From Augochlora pura (lineage: Eukaryota; Arthropoda; Insecta; Hymenoptera; Halictidae), in assembly GCF_028453695.1 (NCBI RefSeq), contig NC_135776.1, forward strand, positions 18,630,069 through 18,694,068: a DNA stretch of 64,000 nt. The letters are read 5' to 3'. How positions within the stretch are numbered: position 1 is the first letter of the stretch; every line of letters begins with the position of its first letter. The position numbers and the translations under genes are program-made. Positions 11,681-22,480 of the stretch are shown in pieces. The notes beneath the pieces were generated by a model that saw only the letters and a list, made by a program, of their open reading frames with translations, was not told where the DNA came from and ran no database searches.

Positions 11681-13302
11681 GCGAATATTTCGCCGAGACC
11701 GTTGTTGCTGTTGTCGCTCGTAGCAATTAGAAAAATCGATATTCGTAGTCGCCGAAGACAGCGAAACCAGTTTTATATTTTCTTTTTTTGTCTGTTCGCT
11801 GGTCATTTTATTTCAATCGCGACGAAAGTATAATTTCTACGTTAATTTCGGTCTTCTGACAAGTTTCTGATTCGATTCGGAAACTTTCCGGTGATTTGCA
11901 TTTTTATAGGAAGATTCAGGTGCGTGTAGGTCGGGGCGAGGTGTCATTGTTCTTTTTAGCGGTTGCAGTGTGCGAGGAGTAACTGGAAATCATATCTTAC
12001 GTATGGTATATGTAGTATATATTATTTATATACTGTTATGTATGGTATGGTATAATAATGAGTAAATTAAACTATATAATAACCTACTTATAATACTATA
12101 ATATATAGATGCTATATATTAATAGATATAATATATTATAAATTGCAAATAACAACGTGTTAATATAACCGATGATATTGTTAATACAACAATGATCCCC
12201 ATTAATATTTGGACAAATTTTAAAACATAATAACTGGACTGTTTTTTTGGACAATAGAAGGACAAATCTATTAGACTATAATTGGAATACTGTTTCTTTA
12301 ATTTTGTCGCTACTTTAAATAACGAAAGACACTAAATAGCTTTCAATTTTTAACTTCTTTAAATCTAAGATCTACCAAGATTTATAAAATGCATTTTTGA
12401 AATTTTTATTACAAGCTCAGATAAAAAGTTTAAAAACCGAGAATTCTTTAATTTATTTTTTCGCTCTAAGTAATAGCAAATTTGTAACAAAGTAATTTAG
12501 TGTTTAGTTTAACAGTGCAATCTTTATCACGAGTCCGACTCATTATCATAGTGCAAAGGGTTAAAGAATCATTTCTGTGTACCATTCTGGATAAAAAGAA
12601 ATGAGAATAAATTAAACGTATTCGTATTTGACCACTTCAAAACCAATTTCCTTTAAATTCCTATATTCTTTATTTTGACAACCCTCTTTGAAGCGTCGCG
12701 CCATGGAACTGCATTGTCAAGTTATTTCGTCTCGTTCGAAATTCCAGGTAGAATAATAGTTCGAGCCCTGTGCTCGAGCCCTTAAAAGAATTACCGAAAC
12801 ATTTAGACGGGGCCACACGCATTTGTCACCGATAACGCGCAAATGGAATACGGTAACACGCGACGTCGGTCCCGTCCATTAATATTATTCATTTAATAAA
12901 AAAGTGGTCAGACCGAGGGGGAGAAGAGAGAGAGAGAGAGAGAGAGGCAGACGGCGATGATTTTCGTAAGTAATTAAATTTTAACGCTATGATTGAAGCC
13001 CTCGGCTTGCATTTACGTTAAGTCGTAATATTTTAATCGTAACTGTGCAAGGACGACGGCGGCCGGGGCCGGGGCACCCCTCCCCTCCCCCCTTCTCCTC
13101 ATTTGCTGAATTAAATCGGCTGGCGGATGATACATTTTTTTTACACGCGCGCACTCTCCAGACTCAAATTTCCCGCCCGCTAAAGATTTCGAACGGAGAA
13201 ACCGGGGGCTGATGGGGAAAAAAAAAGGTGTTCCGAGCGTCGAACACTTGAAAACGCGACTCGGAAAATTAATTTCGCGGTACGCGGGAACCGAGATGAA
13301 AT
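11681..13302. other. AT-rich non-coding DNA with a family 2 element end
   Basis: TATA-rich tracts at about 12000-12140. At 12520-12564 there is a right end reading GAGTCCGACTCATTATCATA then GTGCAAAGGGTTAA. This has the same layout as the family 2 elements at 17347-17596 and 58491. Its left partner is not clear. A (GA)n run lies at about 12923-12946. Confidence 0.55.
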
Positions 13303-13678
13303 CGCAGAAAATTGAAATGAAATCGAGAAAATCGAGAAAATGGAAATAAAATCGAGAAAATCGAGAAAATTGAAATAAAATCGAGAAAATTGAAATAAAA
13401 TCGAGAAAATCGAGAAAATGGAAATAAAATCGAGAAAATCGAGAAAACCGAATTAAAATCGAGAAAATCAAGAAAACCGAATTAAAGTCGAGAAAATCAA
13501 GAAAACCGAAATAAAATCGAGAAAATCAAGATAACCGAAATGAAATCAAGAAGACCGAAATAAAATCGAGAAAATCGAGATAACCGAAATCAAATCGAGA
13601 AAATCGAAATAAAATTAAGAAAATCGAAATCAAATCGAGGAAATCGAAATAAAATCGAGAAAATCGAAATATAAAAAC
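13303..13678. repeat. GAAAATCGA minisatellite
   Basis: About 375 bp of units built from AAATCGAGAAAATCGAG with interspersed GAAATAA, CCGAATTAA and CCGAAATAA variants. Monomers combine into irregular 22-30 bp blocks. The plus strand contains almost no C apart from the TCGA words. Frames on the minus strand (Phe/Ser/Asp-rich) are artefacts. Confidence 0.9.
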
Positions 13679-13706
13679 ATTCAGAAGGAACTTAATTTTT
13701 ACATAG

Positions 13707-13719
13707 TGCAAAGGGTTAA
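13707..13719 (+). mobile_element. Solitary family end GTGCAAAGGGTTAA
   Basis: ATAGTGCAAAGGGTTAA sits directly after the minisatellite at 13303-13678. The matching left end is missing or has been overwritten by minisatellite expansion. Confidence 0.6.
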
Positions 13720-13880
13720 AACGAAGCCTTGAAAGAAAGGCAGCGTCAAAATAGATTCGCCTAATTGAATAAACTTACATTTTTAAGCAAAAGAATTGAA
13801 TTTTCCTTCTTATCTTGAACCCGCGATTACATTAGTTGCCAACCCAATAGAATAATCTTAGCGGCGCCTTGGAGTCAGGG

Positions 13881-14126
13881 TTAACCCTTTCCACTCGAAG
13901 CCATTTCAACTGGAAATCTGAAGTAATTTCTCTGGCTTACAGTATTACCATTTTATATAACAAAGTGCATTTTATGCATATGTAATTGATTCTTGTCGTT
14001 CTCGTCAACATAACATAACCTTAACAATTCTCAAAATGCAAACTCTTTAGTATAAAGATTATTTTGCAACGCGACAGAATATTCTTAGCGGCTCCTTGGA
14101 GTCGCCGCTCGAGCCGGAAGGGTTAA
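13881..14126 (-). mobile_element. TTAA-flanked piggyBac-type MITE, family 1 (copy 2, reversed)
   Basis: Starts TTAACCCTTTCCACTCGA and continues AGCCATTTCAACTGGAAATC. Ends with the hairpin-bearing end GGAGTCGCCGCTCGAGCC then GGAAGGGTTAA. The 246-bp length and the internal order (ATGCATATG motif, then TATAAAGATTATTTTG) match the other copies in reverse orientation. Confidence 0.8.
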
Positions 14127-14884
14127 TCCGTGTTCCGCGGACAGGTGGGGGCCGCGTCGTGCCACCGATACGTAAATTACACCGTCCCGCGAAGCGAAAA
14201 GAACGTCCTTCCGCGTAATTACTATCGGACGCGTCTGCACGTGTCCCGATCGCACGGCTCTCTCTCTCTCTCTCGCTCTCTCTCTCTCTCTCACTCTCTC
14301 TCACTCACTCGAGAGAGGGCGACTGGCAAGTAGAGTAACGCGCTCCTACAAAATTTAGCGACTGCCTGGGTTCACCGCGCGACGATCTCAATTAATTTCC
14401 GCGCAATTAACTTCCAATGCCCGGGAGCGGGGTGTACCAGCGAGTGAGACTTCTCGCCGGTTAAATCACGGCGATCACGCAGTGCGTGAACGCGTTATCC
14501 ATCCCCGCCACCGCCGCTGCCGCCGTCGCCTCTGCCGCCGTCGCCTGGTTTAGGTGAAAAGCCTCGCGGTGTAAGTATTCTGCAAGGATACGCGTCGCGC
14601 GCGAGGGTGGAGTGGGCGGGGGATGGATTTAAAGCTCCTGCAAACACGGCGGATCCTCCGTGCCGGCATGAATGCGAGAAACAAGGTGGCGAAACGCCGC
14701 GGCCCGAGAGACACCGCGCTTCCCTTTTCCCCAATATTGCTCACGGCCGCCGAGTCTGCCGTTCTCTCATATTCGTGCATTGCCGAGGGAAAAGAACACC
14801 GTGTCGGACAAACTTGAACGGGGCGGATCATCGGGGATCGGGTTGTTTGATTTTAAGACTGATCCCGTTGCCGCGCGGCGTCGT
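14127..14884. other. GC-rich block with CT microsatellite
   Basis: CpG-rich, with (CT)n at about 14259-14312 and CGCCGC trinucleotide runs at 14505-14545. The multi-frame open reading is low complexity and I recognise no protein. Confidence 0.5.
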
Positions 14885-15155
14885 TTGACACGTTGACGCC
14901 AGCGCCGATATTCACGATTTTCTCCGTGAGTCGGTGCCCGAAATTTAAAAAAATTAAATAATTATGTTAAGTTTATAATATTGAAATTCTATGTCTTTAC
15001 TATTGAATATCTGTTTATAATGTTTAGATAAAGTAGCATAAACCTATTTTATGGTATCTATTTTTTAAAATGCAAGCAAAATAAACAAATGCACGCAGCC
15101 TACGGGTCCGACACGTATGATCCACCGGTGGGTCAAGCCGTCGTCAACGTGTTGA
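14885..15155. mobile_element. Candidate TIR element with CACGTTGACG ends
   Basis: The left end TTGACACGTTGACGCC and the right end GTCGTCAACGTGTTGA are inverted copies over about 15 bp, bordered by TTGA and TTGA/TCAA-like words. The element is about 270 bp with an AT-rich, non-coding centre. The termini resemble those at 28798 and 37730 (TTAACACGTCGAGTGCC), so these may be one broad family. The border tetranucleotides are decayed, so confidence is moderate. Confidence 0.55.
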
Positions 15156-16498
15156 TTGGTTATGACGAATCCCAGAAGTATCGGGCAATTAGTGGTAATT
15201 ATAATAATATGTGAGTTCGACGTCCTGTATTTAAATAAATATCCTTTACGGTATATTAACCCTTCGTACTCGCGGGTACTTTAACTCCGAAATTAAGACA
15301 GTTGTCCTAAACGATAGTTAATATTTTCCATAATATATAATATATAAATTAAAATTAAACTTATAATATAATATATAAATTAAAATTAAACTTATAATAT
15401 AAATTAAAATTAGACTTATAATGCAATCAAAAATTAAACTTATGATATAATAAAAAATGATGGGTACAATATAAATAAAAATTAAACGTGCAACGTAAAT
15501 AAAAATGAAACGTGCGACGCGAATTAAGAACTAAAAAAGCGAATTTTTTGCTAATAAACGCAACCCCTTCGTAGATAATTCCGCAGCGAGCATCACGCAC
15601 GCGGAACAACGGCGTATGTGAATAACAACGCGGTGAAAGCTGCGGACACCGATCGGCGTAACAACGTCATCGCGTATTATTTACGAAAAGTGATCAACAA
15701 AATTAAAAGCATAAATCGCGAAACGCGACGATTATTTTTGAAAATGATTCGCGCTCGATCGATGCTAACTTGTCACACCGCGGTGTGCCCCGTCTCCTAT
15801 TTCCATTCTCACGCGCGCGCGCGCGCGCGCGTATCAAATATTTTTAAACGGCCCCGCGCAACGGTTGACAAATGAAGTTGATTGCCTCACTTTGCGTACG
15901 GTTTGCCCGTATTTATGGATTTCGAGGGCGAGGGGGAGGGGGAGGGGGCGAACTGTCCGCTGGAATTAATATCAGCCCCGTTCGCTGTCGGCGTGCGGCT
16001 TTTCGGGCCGTCGCTTGGAGGATCAACCGATTTTATCGCCGGCCGACGGGGGAGGGGGAGGGGGGGAGGGTTCGCCCTTTTGTCATACACGCGAACCTAA
16101 TATTTCTGCGAGGGTGTCGGCGCAGAGGCCGCGGCGGCGGAGGCACCGCGTAAATTAGGTGAACCCGCGCTTGACTTCGATTTTAGCCGGCCGTCCATCA
16201 CCGGCTTCGTTTAATCACACCCCCTCCCCCCTCCTATTCTGCTCCGCACCGTTCGAATTTCTATTCTGTTCGCGCGGGTGAATTGAAAGCGTTTCGCGCG
16301 TTCGTACAACCCCCCCTCCCCTCCCCTCCTGCTCCTCCCTAAACGGCAGGAAACTTGAGAACGGGCCGCGCAATCCCCGACCTACCCGCTTTGCAAATTT
16401 GTTGCGCGCGGTGTCAACAGGATACACTTATCGGGTGTGAAATCGAATTTTACGTTACATTTGACCCGCCCCGTTTACCCTCGTTCCTTCGACGGGTG

Positions 16499-16499
<1 letters not shown>
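15156..16499. other. Non-coding DNA with an ATTAAAATTAAAC repeat and GC-rich patch
   Basis: At about 15335-15520 short tandem units of the form TATAAATTAAAATTAAACT recur. A (CG)n run lies at 15811-15830. A CpG- and G-rich patch from 15920 to 16360 has no recognisable coding signal. Confidence 0.5.

Positions 16500-16566
<67 letters not shown>
16500..16566. repeat. Uninterrupted (GA)n microsatellite, about 33 units
   Basis: A perfect GA dinucleotide run with no interruptions, the longest clean GA tract in the window. It is likely to be length-polymorphic. Confidence 0.97.
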
Positions 16567-16567
<1 letters not shown>

Positions 16568-17101
16568 TAATTGTCCGACGCCTTTACTTAATGAATTGTA
16601 ACGATTTTCTTCGACCGCCGATCGATTAGCTCTGCGAATAAGTTATTGTTTACCTTAAAGCTCGTGCAAATTAGTAGACTTCCTGCGGCGCGAAAAGTGT
16701 TCAACGTAAGCCGCAGGGTGGTGAAACGAATTTTGTTTGTTGCGAAATCTGTAGAAATTGATTTTTAGCGTTAGTAATTTCGTGGGAAAGGGGCAAAGGT
16801 ATTTGCGATTAATCATAGATTAATAGTGGTTGCAGTTAGTTCTCATTCTGTCATAAAATATTTGATTAGTATTAAAGTTTTTTATTAATTATTGTTTCTT
16901 TGAAAGTTTTAATCGTTTCTTAAAGAATTATTTGAAACATAAAGATAACTGGAAAAATAACTAATTACATATTAACTGATAGTGACACAGGTAACAAGAA
17001 ATAGCGTATCAATATTATTCTGTGACAATTGAAAATATTCTTCGGATCGAAAAATTCACATAGACATAAAATCTGTGGATATAAACAAAATAGAAGAGAA
17101 A
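16567..17101. other. AT-rich unassigned DNA
   Basis: I see nothing that can be named here: no splice-bounded open frame, tandem repeat or paired termini. Confidence 0.5.
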
Positions 17102-17330
17102 TTATTCTGCACTCGAGTGGTGACTCTGAAGCGCCACTAGAATTGTTCTACCATGTTCTAAAATAAACTTTATATTAACAAAGTTTGGATTTAGAAAATT
17201 GTTAGAATTAAAATCGAGAATAAATTTCGTGTGCATAAATTGCACTTTGTCACATCAAATGTAACTACTACAAGCCGGGAGAATTATTTTAGATTTTCCA
17301 GTTAAAATGGGTTCGATTGCAGAGGGTTAA
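17102..17330 (+). mobile_element. TTAA-flanked piggyBac-type MITE, family 1 (copy 3)
   Basis: The left end is decayed (TTATTCTGCACTCGAG) but is followed by the typical hairpin TGGTGACTCTGAAGCGCCAC. The right end is CCAGTTAAAATGGGTTCGAT then TGCAGAGGGTTAA. About 229 bp. Confidence 0.75.
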
Positions 17331-17346
17331 CTACACAATCCGGAAT

Positions 17347-17596
17347 AAACCCCTTGCACTATGACAACGAGTTAGACTCGCGATACAGATTTCATGCAAC
17401 ACCTGCTAAAGATGAATATTATACATTTCTTCTAAAACGAAATCAAATTGAATTCCTCTGTTACTAAAGTCTACAAACGGAAATAAATAAAGACGATAGA
17501 AAAGACAAAAATTATCTGACCCTGTTAAGAAAAACATTAAGCACAACTAAGTGCTAATTAACGTAACATGAAAGGAGTCGTAGTGCAAAGGGTTAA
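17347..17596 (+). mobile_element. TTAA-flanked element, family 2
   Basis: The left end reads AAACCCCTTGCACTATGACA then ACGAGTTAGACTCGCGATA. The right end at 17575-17596 reads GTCGTAGTGCAAAGGGTTAA. The outer 14 bp are like family 1, but the sub-terminal sequence (CTATGA.AACGAGT..GACTCG) differs and is shared with ends at about 12520-12564 and 58455-58494. About 250 bp and non-coding. Confidence 0.65.
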
Positions 17597-18080
17597 AGAC
17601 AGCGCACGCGTGCCGTCTCTCTCTTTCCGGTAGCGTAATTCTCTTTTTTCCATAAACGAGGCACTCGCAACCGTTCGAAATCGGCCGCCGAAAAACGACA
17701 ATCCTCTCGAACAAGGGCGCAACTTTTTTTCCTTCAACGGCCTCCTCCATCGCCCCCCCCCCCTCCCCCACCCCCATTGGACACCGTCGTTCTGCCTAGG
17801 NNNNNNNNNNNNNNNNNNNNNNNNNNNNNNNNNNNNNNNNNNNNNNNNNNNNNNNNNNNNNNNNNNNNNNNNNNNNNNNNNNNNNNNNNNNNNNNNNNNN
17901 AGTTTATTTAATTAAAAATAATCTTAACATAAATCTAAAAACAATTTCGATTTAAAACTAGTGTACATAATCATAGTTTANNNNNNNNNNNNNNNNNNNN
18001 NNNNNNNNNNNNNNNNNNNNNNNNNNNNNNNNNNNNNNNNNNNNNNNNNNNNNNNNNNNNNNNNNNNNNNNNNNNNNNNN
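17597..18080. other. Gap-flanked segment (two 100-N gaps)
   Basis: GC-rich sequence with a poly-C run at about 17754-17763 leads into N at 17801-17900. Only 80 bp of AT-rich sequence (17901-17980) follows before a second gap at 17981-18080. Order and orientation of that 80-bp piece should be treated with caution. Confidence 0.9.
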
Positions 18081-19560
18081 GCGAAGCGGACTGGCGTCGG
18101 CCCGGTGTCGAAGACACGCATTACCTAAACCGAGAAACATCACGCCGATCGGCGAGATCAACGTCACGGCGAGAGAGGCACGACCGAAATTATTTATTTA
18201 GATTTAAACAAGCCGGAGAGCCGCGAAGCTAGGCGCACATAGCGCGTACATACGGTGGTAGCTAGCGCGTACATAGAGAGAGAGAGAGAGAGAGAGGGAG
18301 GGAGAGAGAGGGGGGAAAGGCAGAGAGAAAGGCCGACACCTCGGCGCCGAACTCACCCTCCTGAGACTCTGCAGACTCACCTCCATCCCCCTACCATGCA
18401 CCCTTTCAGCCACCCCGCGGGCGAAGCATCCCAATGGCAGCCCCCGTTTCGCAAACCTACACCCTCCTCCATATTCTCCCACCCCCCTTTTGCTCCCGTT
18501 CTCTCTGCTCTCACCCCCTCTCGCACACAGACAGACAGACACACACACACACACGCGTCACCTGTCTCGCTCCGTCTCTCATCTAGCCTCTCTGGCTCCC
18601 CCGTTCCATCCACCTACCACTCTCACCCTCTCTCTTTCGCTCACCCTCTCTCTCGCCCTCTTCATCTCTCTCGCTCCCTGTCAGAGCACGCCGTCCCTGT
18701 TCACCGCCTCGCGCACCGCTCTCCGTCGCCCTTCAGCCACATCTCTCGCAAACCCTGGTCTCTCGCTACGCTACTCGTCTCGACCCGACCATCCGCGCCC
18801 GTCCCGACCGCCCACCCACCAACCTACAACTCCTACGTACCGAGCGACCCTCGAGCTATCTCCAAAATCATCCCTTACATTCTAGAGCTCGGAGCTCGCG
18901 CGGCGCGCTATCCTCCATAGAGAGGATAGAAGCGAGCGAGCTGAGCGGAGTCGGACGTCGTCGACGAGGCTGAAACCAGGGGGAGGAGGAGGAGGAGGAG
19001 AGCCGGCGTGGGAGGGAAGGAAGGATGAAACGAGGGTAGACACTAGCCGGGGATATAGGTGGAAGGTATACTCTCTGGATACTACGGGAAAATAAGAGAT
19101 CTTCCCCGCACGACTCGCGATACGAATTACAATGGCCGGCGGGGGTGGCGGCGACCTCCCGGCTCGTCCTCCCGCCTCCCCCACCGCTCTCCCCCGGTTG
19201 TCCTTTTCTTACGCGATTTCCAGCCGTGCCGTTACGGTGGGAATTTTTAAAACCGCGCCGGCCACGGAGCGTAGGAGGTCTCCGGTGTCTGTCCGGCGGA
19301 TCACGGGTCCCCGATCCCCGCGCGGCCCCGATCACCGGTAATAGAGTTGCGCGATATGCGCCCGGCTGGATATTTGTTAATAACTAGATTTACACCCGGC
19401 GAGTGCATTAGCTTTGAGCTTCTGCCCGGAGTTTGTGCCGTCGGAACTTCCGTCTGATTCCCAGCTGCAAATATACTCGGTGGTCAGGAATACGGGGGTT
19501 GTTCCCTCTCTCTCTCTCTCTCTCTCTCTTTCTATCTCTCTCTGTGTGTGAGAGCGCTAT
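18081..19560. other. GC-rich low-complexity block
   Basis: (GA)n at about 18276-18310, a CA/ACAG run at 18526-18554 and (CT)n at 19508-19530. Between them are long C/T-rich frames (Ser/Pro/Leu-rich) and their antisense. A minus-strand stretch at 18167-18081 (peptide MTLISPIGVMFLGLGNA) contains a donor-like TTTAG|GTAATG, but it abuts a gap and matches nothing I know. Confidence 0.5.
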
Positions 19561-20388
19561 GGAGAATTCCTGTTAGCGAGACGCCAAAGTAGAAAAAGAG
19601 GATCGGCAGCGTCTGTTTTTATTCTTGGTTTCTCTGTCGCGTGCAATGCGTTCGTCGATTTTTGAATTTGCGTTATTTATGGGTTGTGGCGGCTTTTTGC
19701 GATTCTTTGTTCGAAGTGAAGTTTAAAAAAGAAGTATTTTTGTCACTGTATAGTGGGGTAGGTTTTTTTAATATTTATAGAAAAATTCGAGTCATTTGGA
19801 TCAGTTTTTAAAGAACTTACATCGTTCAATATTTGGATCACAGATATTTGTACTAGATTGTAGTAATTGGTTATTTGGGACACTTTAATAATTTTTTAAT
19901 AAGAATTGATACTTTCGAACGAATTAATAGAAACTTCAGTAAAATTTTAATATTTTATAACGAAATTAAAATCGACTGTAGCTATGTTCTGGTCACGTAG
20001 AAATTGATTATTGAATTTCTAACTTCAATGTTCAAGTGTCAGAAATCTAATTCACTATTGAAGCCGATAAATACTCAAAGAAGATTTGGAACTTCTACAG
20101 AAAAATCACAAGAATTTTTAAACGATATTCCATTGCATGATAAATGTTATAAAAGTTTAATCCATAATGCACTGTACATAGTTCTTGTTACAATATATCG
20201 AAATTTATAATATTATACATTTATTACTTTCAAAATTGGAAAATAAATAATAATAATAATGGCAAATTCAGTTTAAGTAAGCTTAAAATAAATGTTCTAC
20301 GTACATATTTTCATAATTTTATTGATTTTTTAATTACGTGAGTAATGTGGAACTCGTCTGGTGTATAATTAATGTAATATGTATTATT
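19561..20388. other. AT-rich unassigned DNA
   Basis: A 68-codon frame at 20004-20210 on the plus strand is unremarkable in AT-rich sequence and is not supported as a gene. No element ends are visible until 20389. Confidence 0.4.
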
Positions 20389-20752
20389 TCAACCCCTTGT
20401 ATTTGTGTTGTGACTCTGACATAACCGCACTCAGTTATACTCAGTTATATTATCAATGATTTACATTCTTATCAATATAACAAGTGAAAGTAAAATAGAA
20501 ATACTAAAAGTCAAACAAACTATATTACATTTACAGTTAATATTGCTTCGAGTGCAAAGGGTTAATAACCAAACTCAGTTATACTCAGTAATATTATCAA
20601 TGTTTTACATTCTTATCAATAGAACAAGTAAAAATAAAATAAAAATATTAAAAGTCAGAAAAATTATTTTAGAATTACAGTTAATATTACTTCGCCTGTA
20701 AATTATGTTAATTAACGATACTCAGTAATATTCAGTAATATTATCAATGTAA
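20389..20752. repeat. 144-bp tandem duplication carrying a family 1 element end
   Basis: Units start with ACTCAG at 20429, 20573 and (partial) 20720. Each carries TTATACTCAG..ATATTATCAATG, then CATTCTTATCAAT and a run ending TTACAGTTAATATT.CTTCG. Unit 1 ends in GAGTGCAAAGGGTTAA, the family 1 terminus; unit 2 has the same position altered. A decayed left end (AACCCCTTGTATTTGTG then TTGTGACTCTGAC) lies at 20391. A family 1 element was apparently present first and its right part was then duplicated in tandem. Confidence 0.8.
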
Positions 20753-21163
20753 TGATTAGAGAGATACAATTAAGAACGCGCGGATAAGGTGCCAATCGCA
20801 TGGGAGCTCAAACGCAACTGTTCCGATTCCACAAATTACACGTGACGAGTTACTGACGTTACCGATTGCACGTGATACCAATTATAGTTCGTCACTCGTC
20901 TCCCTAGATAGCTATGCGAATATCGCATTTCAATATATGAATTATATCCATATCTACTTGTTGGGCAAGTGACATCGTTTTCCAAAAGACAATTAATTCG
21001 AAAAACAAAATTCTTAAAAATTTAATTATCAAATATATATTCTTAATTATCAAATATTGTATATTTAATGACGCAAAGTTAAAATTTTTTAATTATGTTC
21101 GTTATAAATCAACGATCCAAGATAGGTTGCCAACAATTCCATGCATTAAGCTATAGCGTGAAA
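20753..21163. other. Unassigned DNA
   Basis: Nothing nameable is visible apart from near-repeats of TCACGTGA-like words at about 20839-20875 (CACGTGACGAG and GCACGTGATACC). Confidence 0.4.
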
Positions 21164-21275
21164 ACAAAATGCATTTTATTGAATATTAATTTCAAAACAT
21201 ATTCCCCCGGGCATACAAAGAATATGTTTTGAAATTAATAAAAATTAATAAAAATGCATTTTATTGAATATTAAT
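21164..21275. repeat. Perfect 21-bp inverted repeat flanked by a direct repeat
   Basis: Arms 21184-21204 and 21220-21240 are exact reverse complements (TATTAATTTCAAAACATATT plus C) around a 15-bp loop containing CCCCCGGGC. The pair is flanked by two direct copies of AATGCATTTTATTGAATATT at about 21169 and 21253. This looks like a small foldback structure. Confidence 0.85.
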
Positions 21276-22480
21276 ATTACATCTTACCTTGTTCCAAACG
21301 TATACTATACTATGTATACTATACGACATAAAACATCCATGATGGCTCAGAGTGCAAAGGGTTAAAAGTATCAAGGACAAATAAGCTCTAATCAACGCAG
21401 CTGCCAATGGAATGGTAGTGCAAAGGGGTTAAAACCGCGACGACCGCTGTGCTTTCATGAATTCGGTCCGCCGATTAAGGCGTCCCCCCACCTCCCGGAC
21501 GCCAGTGACCATATTATCGGGGCTTAAGTGGCGTGACTCGATCGAACGCCGATTTAACATTTTTCCTCTCGCGTGCGCGGCGCGGCGTCCGCGACTCGTG
21601 CGTGACGTCCATTGTTCTTCCCGGTGGAACTCTTCGTGGTCTCTCCGCGTCAGGCTGCCCCCCCGGAGCAAAATGAAAACAAAAAAAAAAGAAGTAAACC
21701 ACGAGAGCACGCCTCGACAATACCGGCCGCCCATTCAGTCCGCTCATCGCCGCCAATATCTATTAGAACGCGAAGATATTGAAATTTTCATACGGTGCGG
21801 CGCCATTGAATCCCGGAGAGTTCGCCGCCGCTGCTGCCGGTGATTCGCCCTGTAACGCGATTATCATCGTGCCAGATTCTTTCGCGAACGTGGTTCTGGG
21901 GTATTGAGGTAGCCGTGATTTATTGTCGGGAAGCTGTGCGCGGGTCTCGGCTGGATCGCGCGCGCGCGCGCGAGCGAAAATGACGTTTTCGATGCCGATT
22001 GGTATGGTTTGACGCGTGTTCGTGCGGGCACGACGAGAATTCGTCGTTTCGCGAATGCGACGCCAATAGGACGAAAATTAGTTGTTTGTATATTACAGGA
22101 AATAATTGAATCTTGTTCTTTTAATTCTGGATAAATTAAATTCTAATTTTTATCGAACAGAGATAATTCCAATAAAGAACTAATTTCGGTTCGAGTTGCG
22201 TCGCATGACGGTGTAGACGTATAGAAAAGGAAAGTAAAAGTATATTTTGATATAGTAATAATATAATACTATGTTTTTAATATAATAATAATTGGCCAAA
22301 GGGATAGAAGAGAAGACAACCGCGACGCATCCCGCGCACTGTGCCCAGGGTGTATATGTATACACTACGCGCGTACCGCGGGGAAAGTGTAGCCATTCGT
22401 TGAAATCTCCGGACCAGATTCGGCGCCTCCTAATCTATGCCGCGGCCGCCATTTAAGTACTGTCGATCGCGTCGGCCATC
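21276..22480. other. Non-coding DNA with three element ends
   Basis: Solitary ends GAGTGCAAAGGGTTAA (to 21365) and GTGCAAAGGGGTTAA (to 21432). A GC-rich patch runs from 21433 to 22070 with a (CG)n run at about 21958-21973. A single arm of the 6289-6476 element occurs at 22138-22168. Frames at 21429-21843 overlap on both strands without family similarity. Confidence 0.5.
22138..22168. mobile_element. Orphan arm of the 188-bp inverted-end element
   Basis: AATTCTAATTTTTATCGAAC then AGAGATAATT differs from the arm at 6289-6319 by only a few bases. No partner arm is visible within several hundred bases, so this is a solo terminus or a truncated copy. Confidence 0.7.

Noticed and set aside
18204..18920. 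Overlapping long frames on both strands
   Set aside because: CT/CA microsatellite-driven Ser/Pro/Leu and Arg/Gly/Glu composition; no domain.
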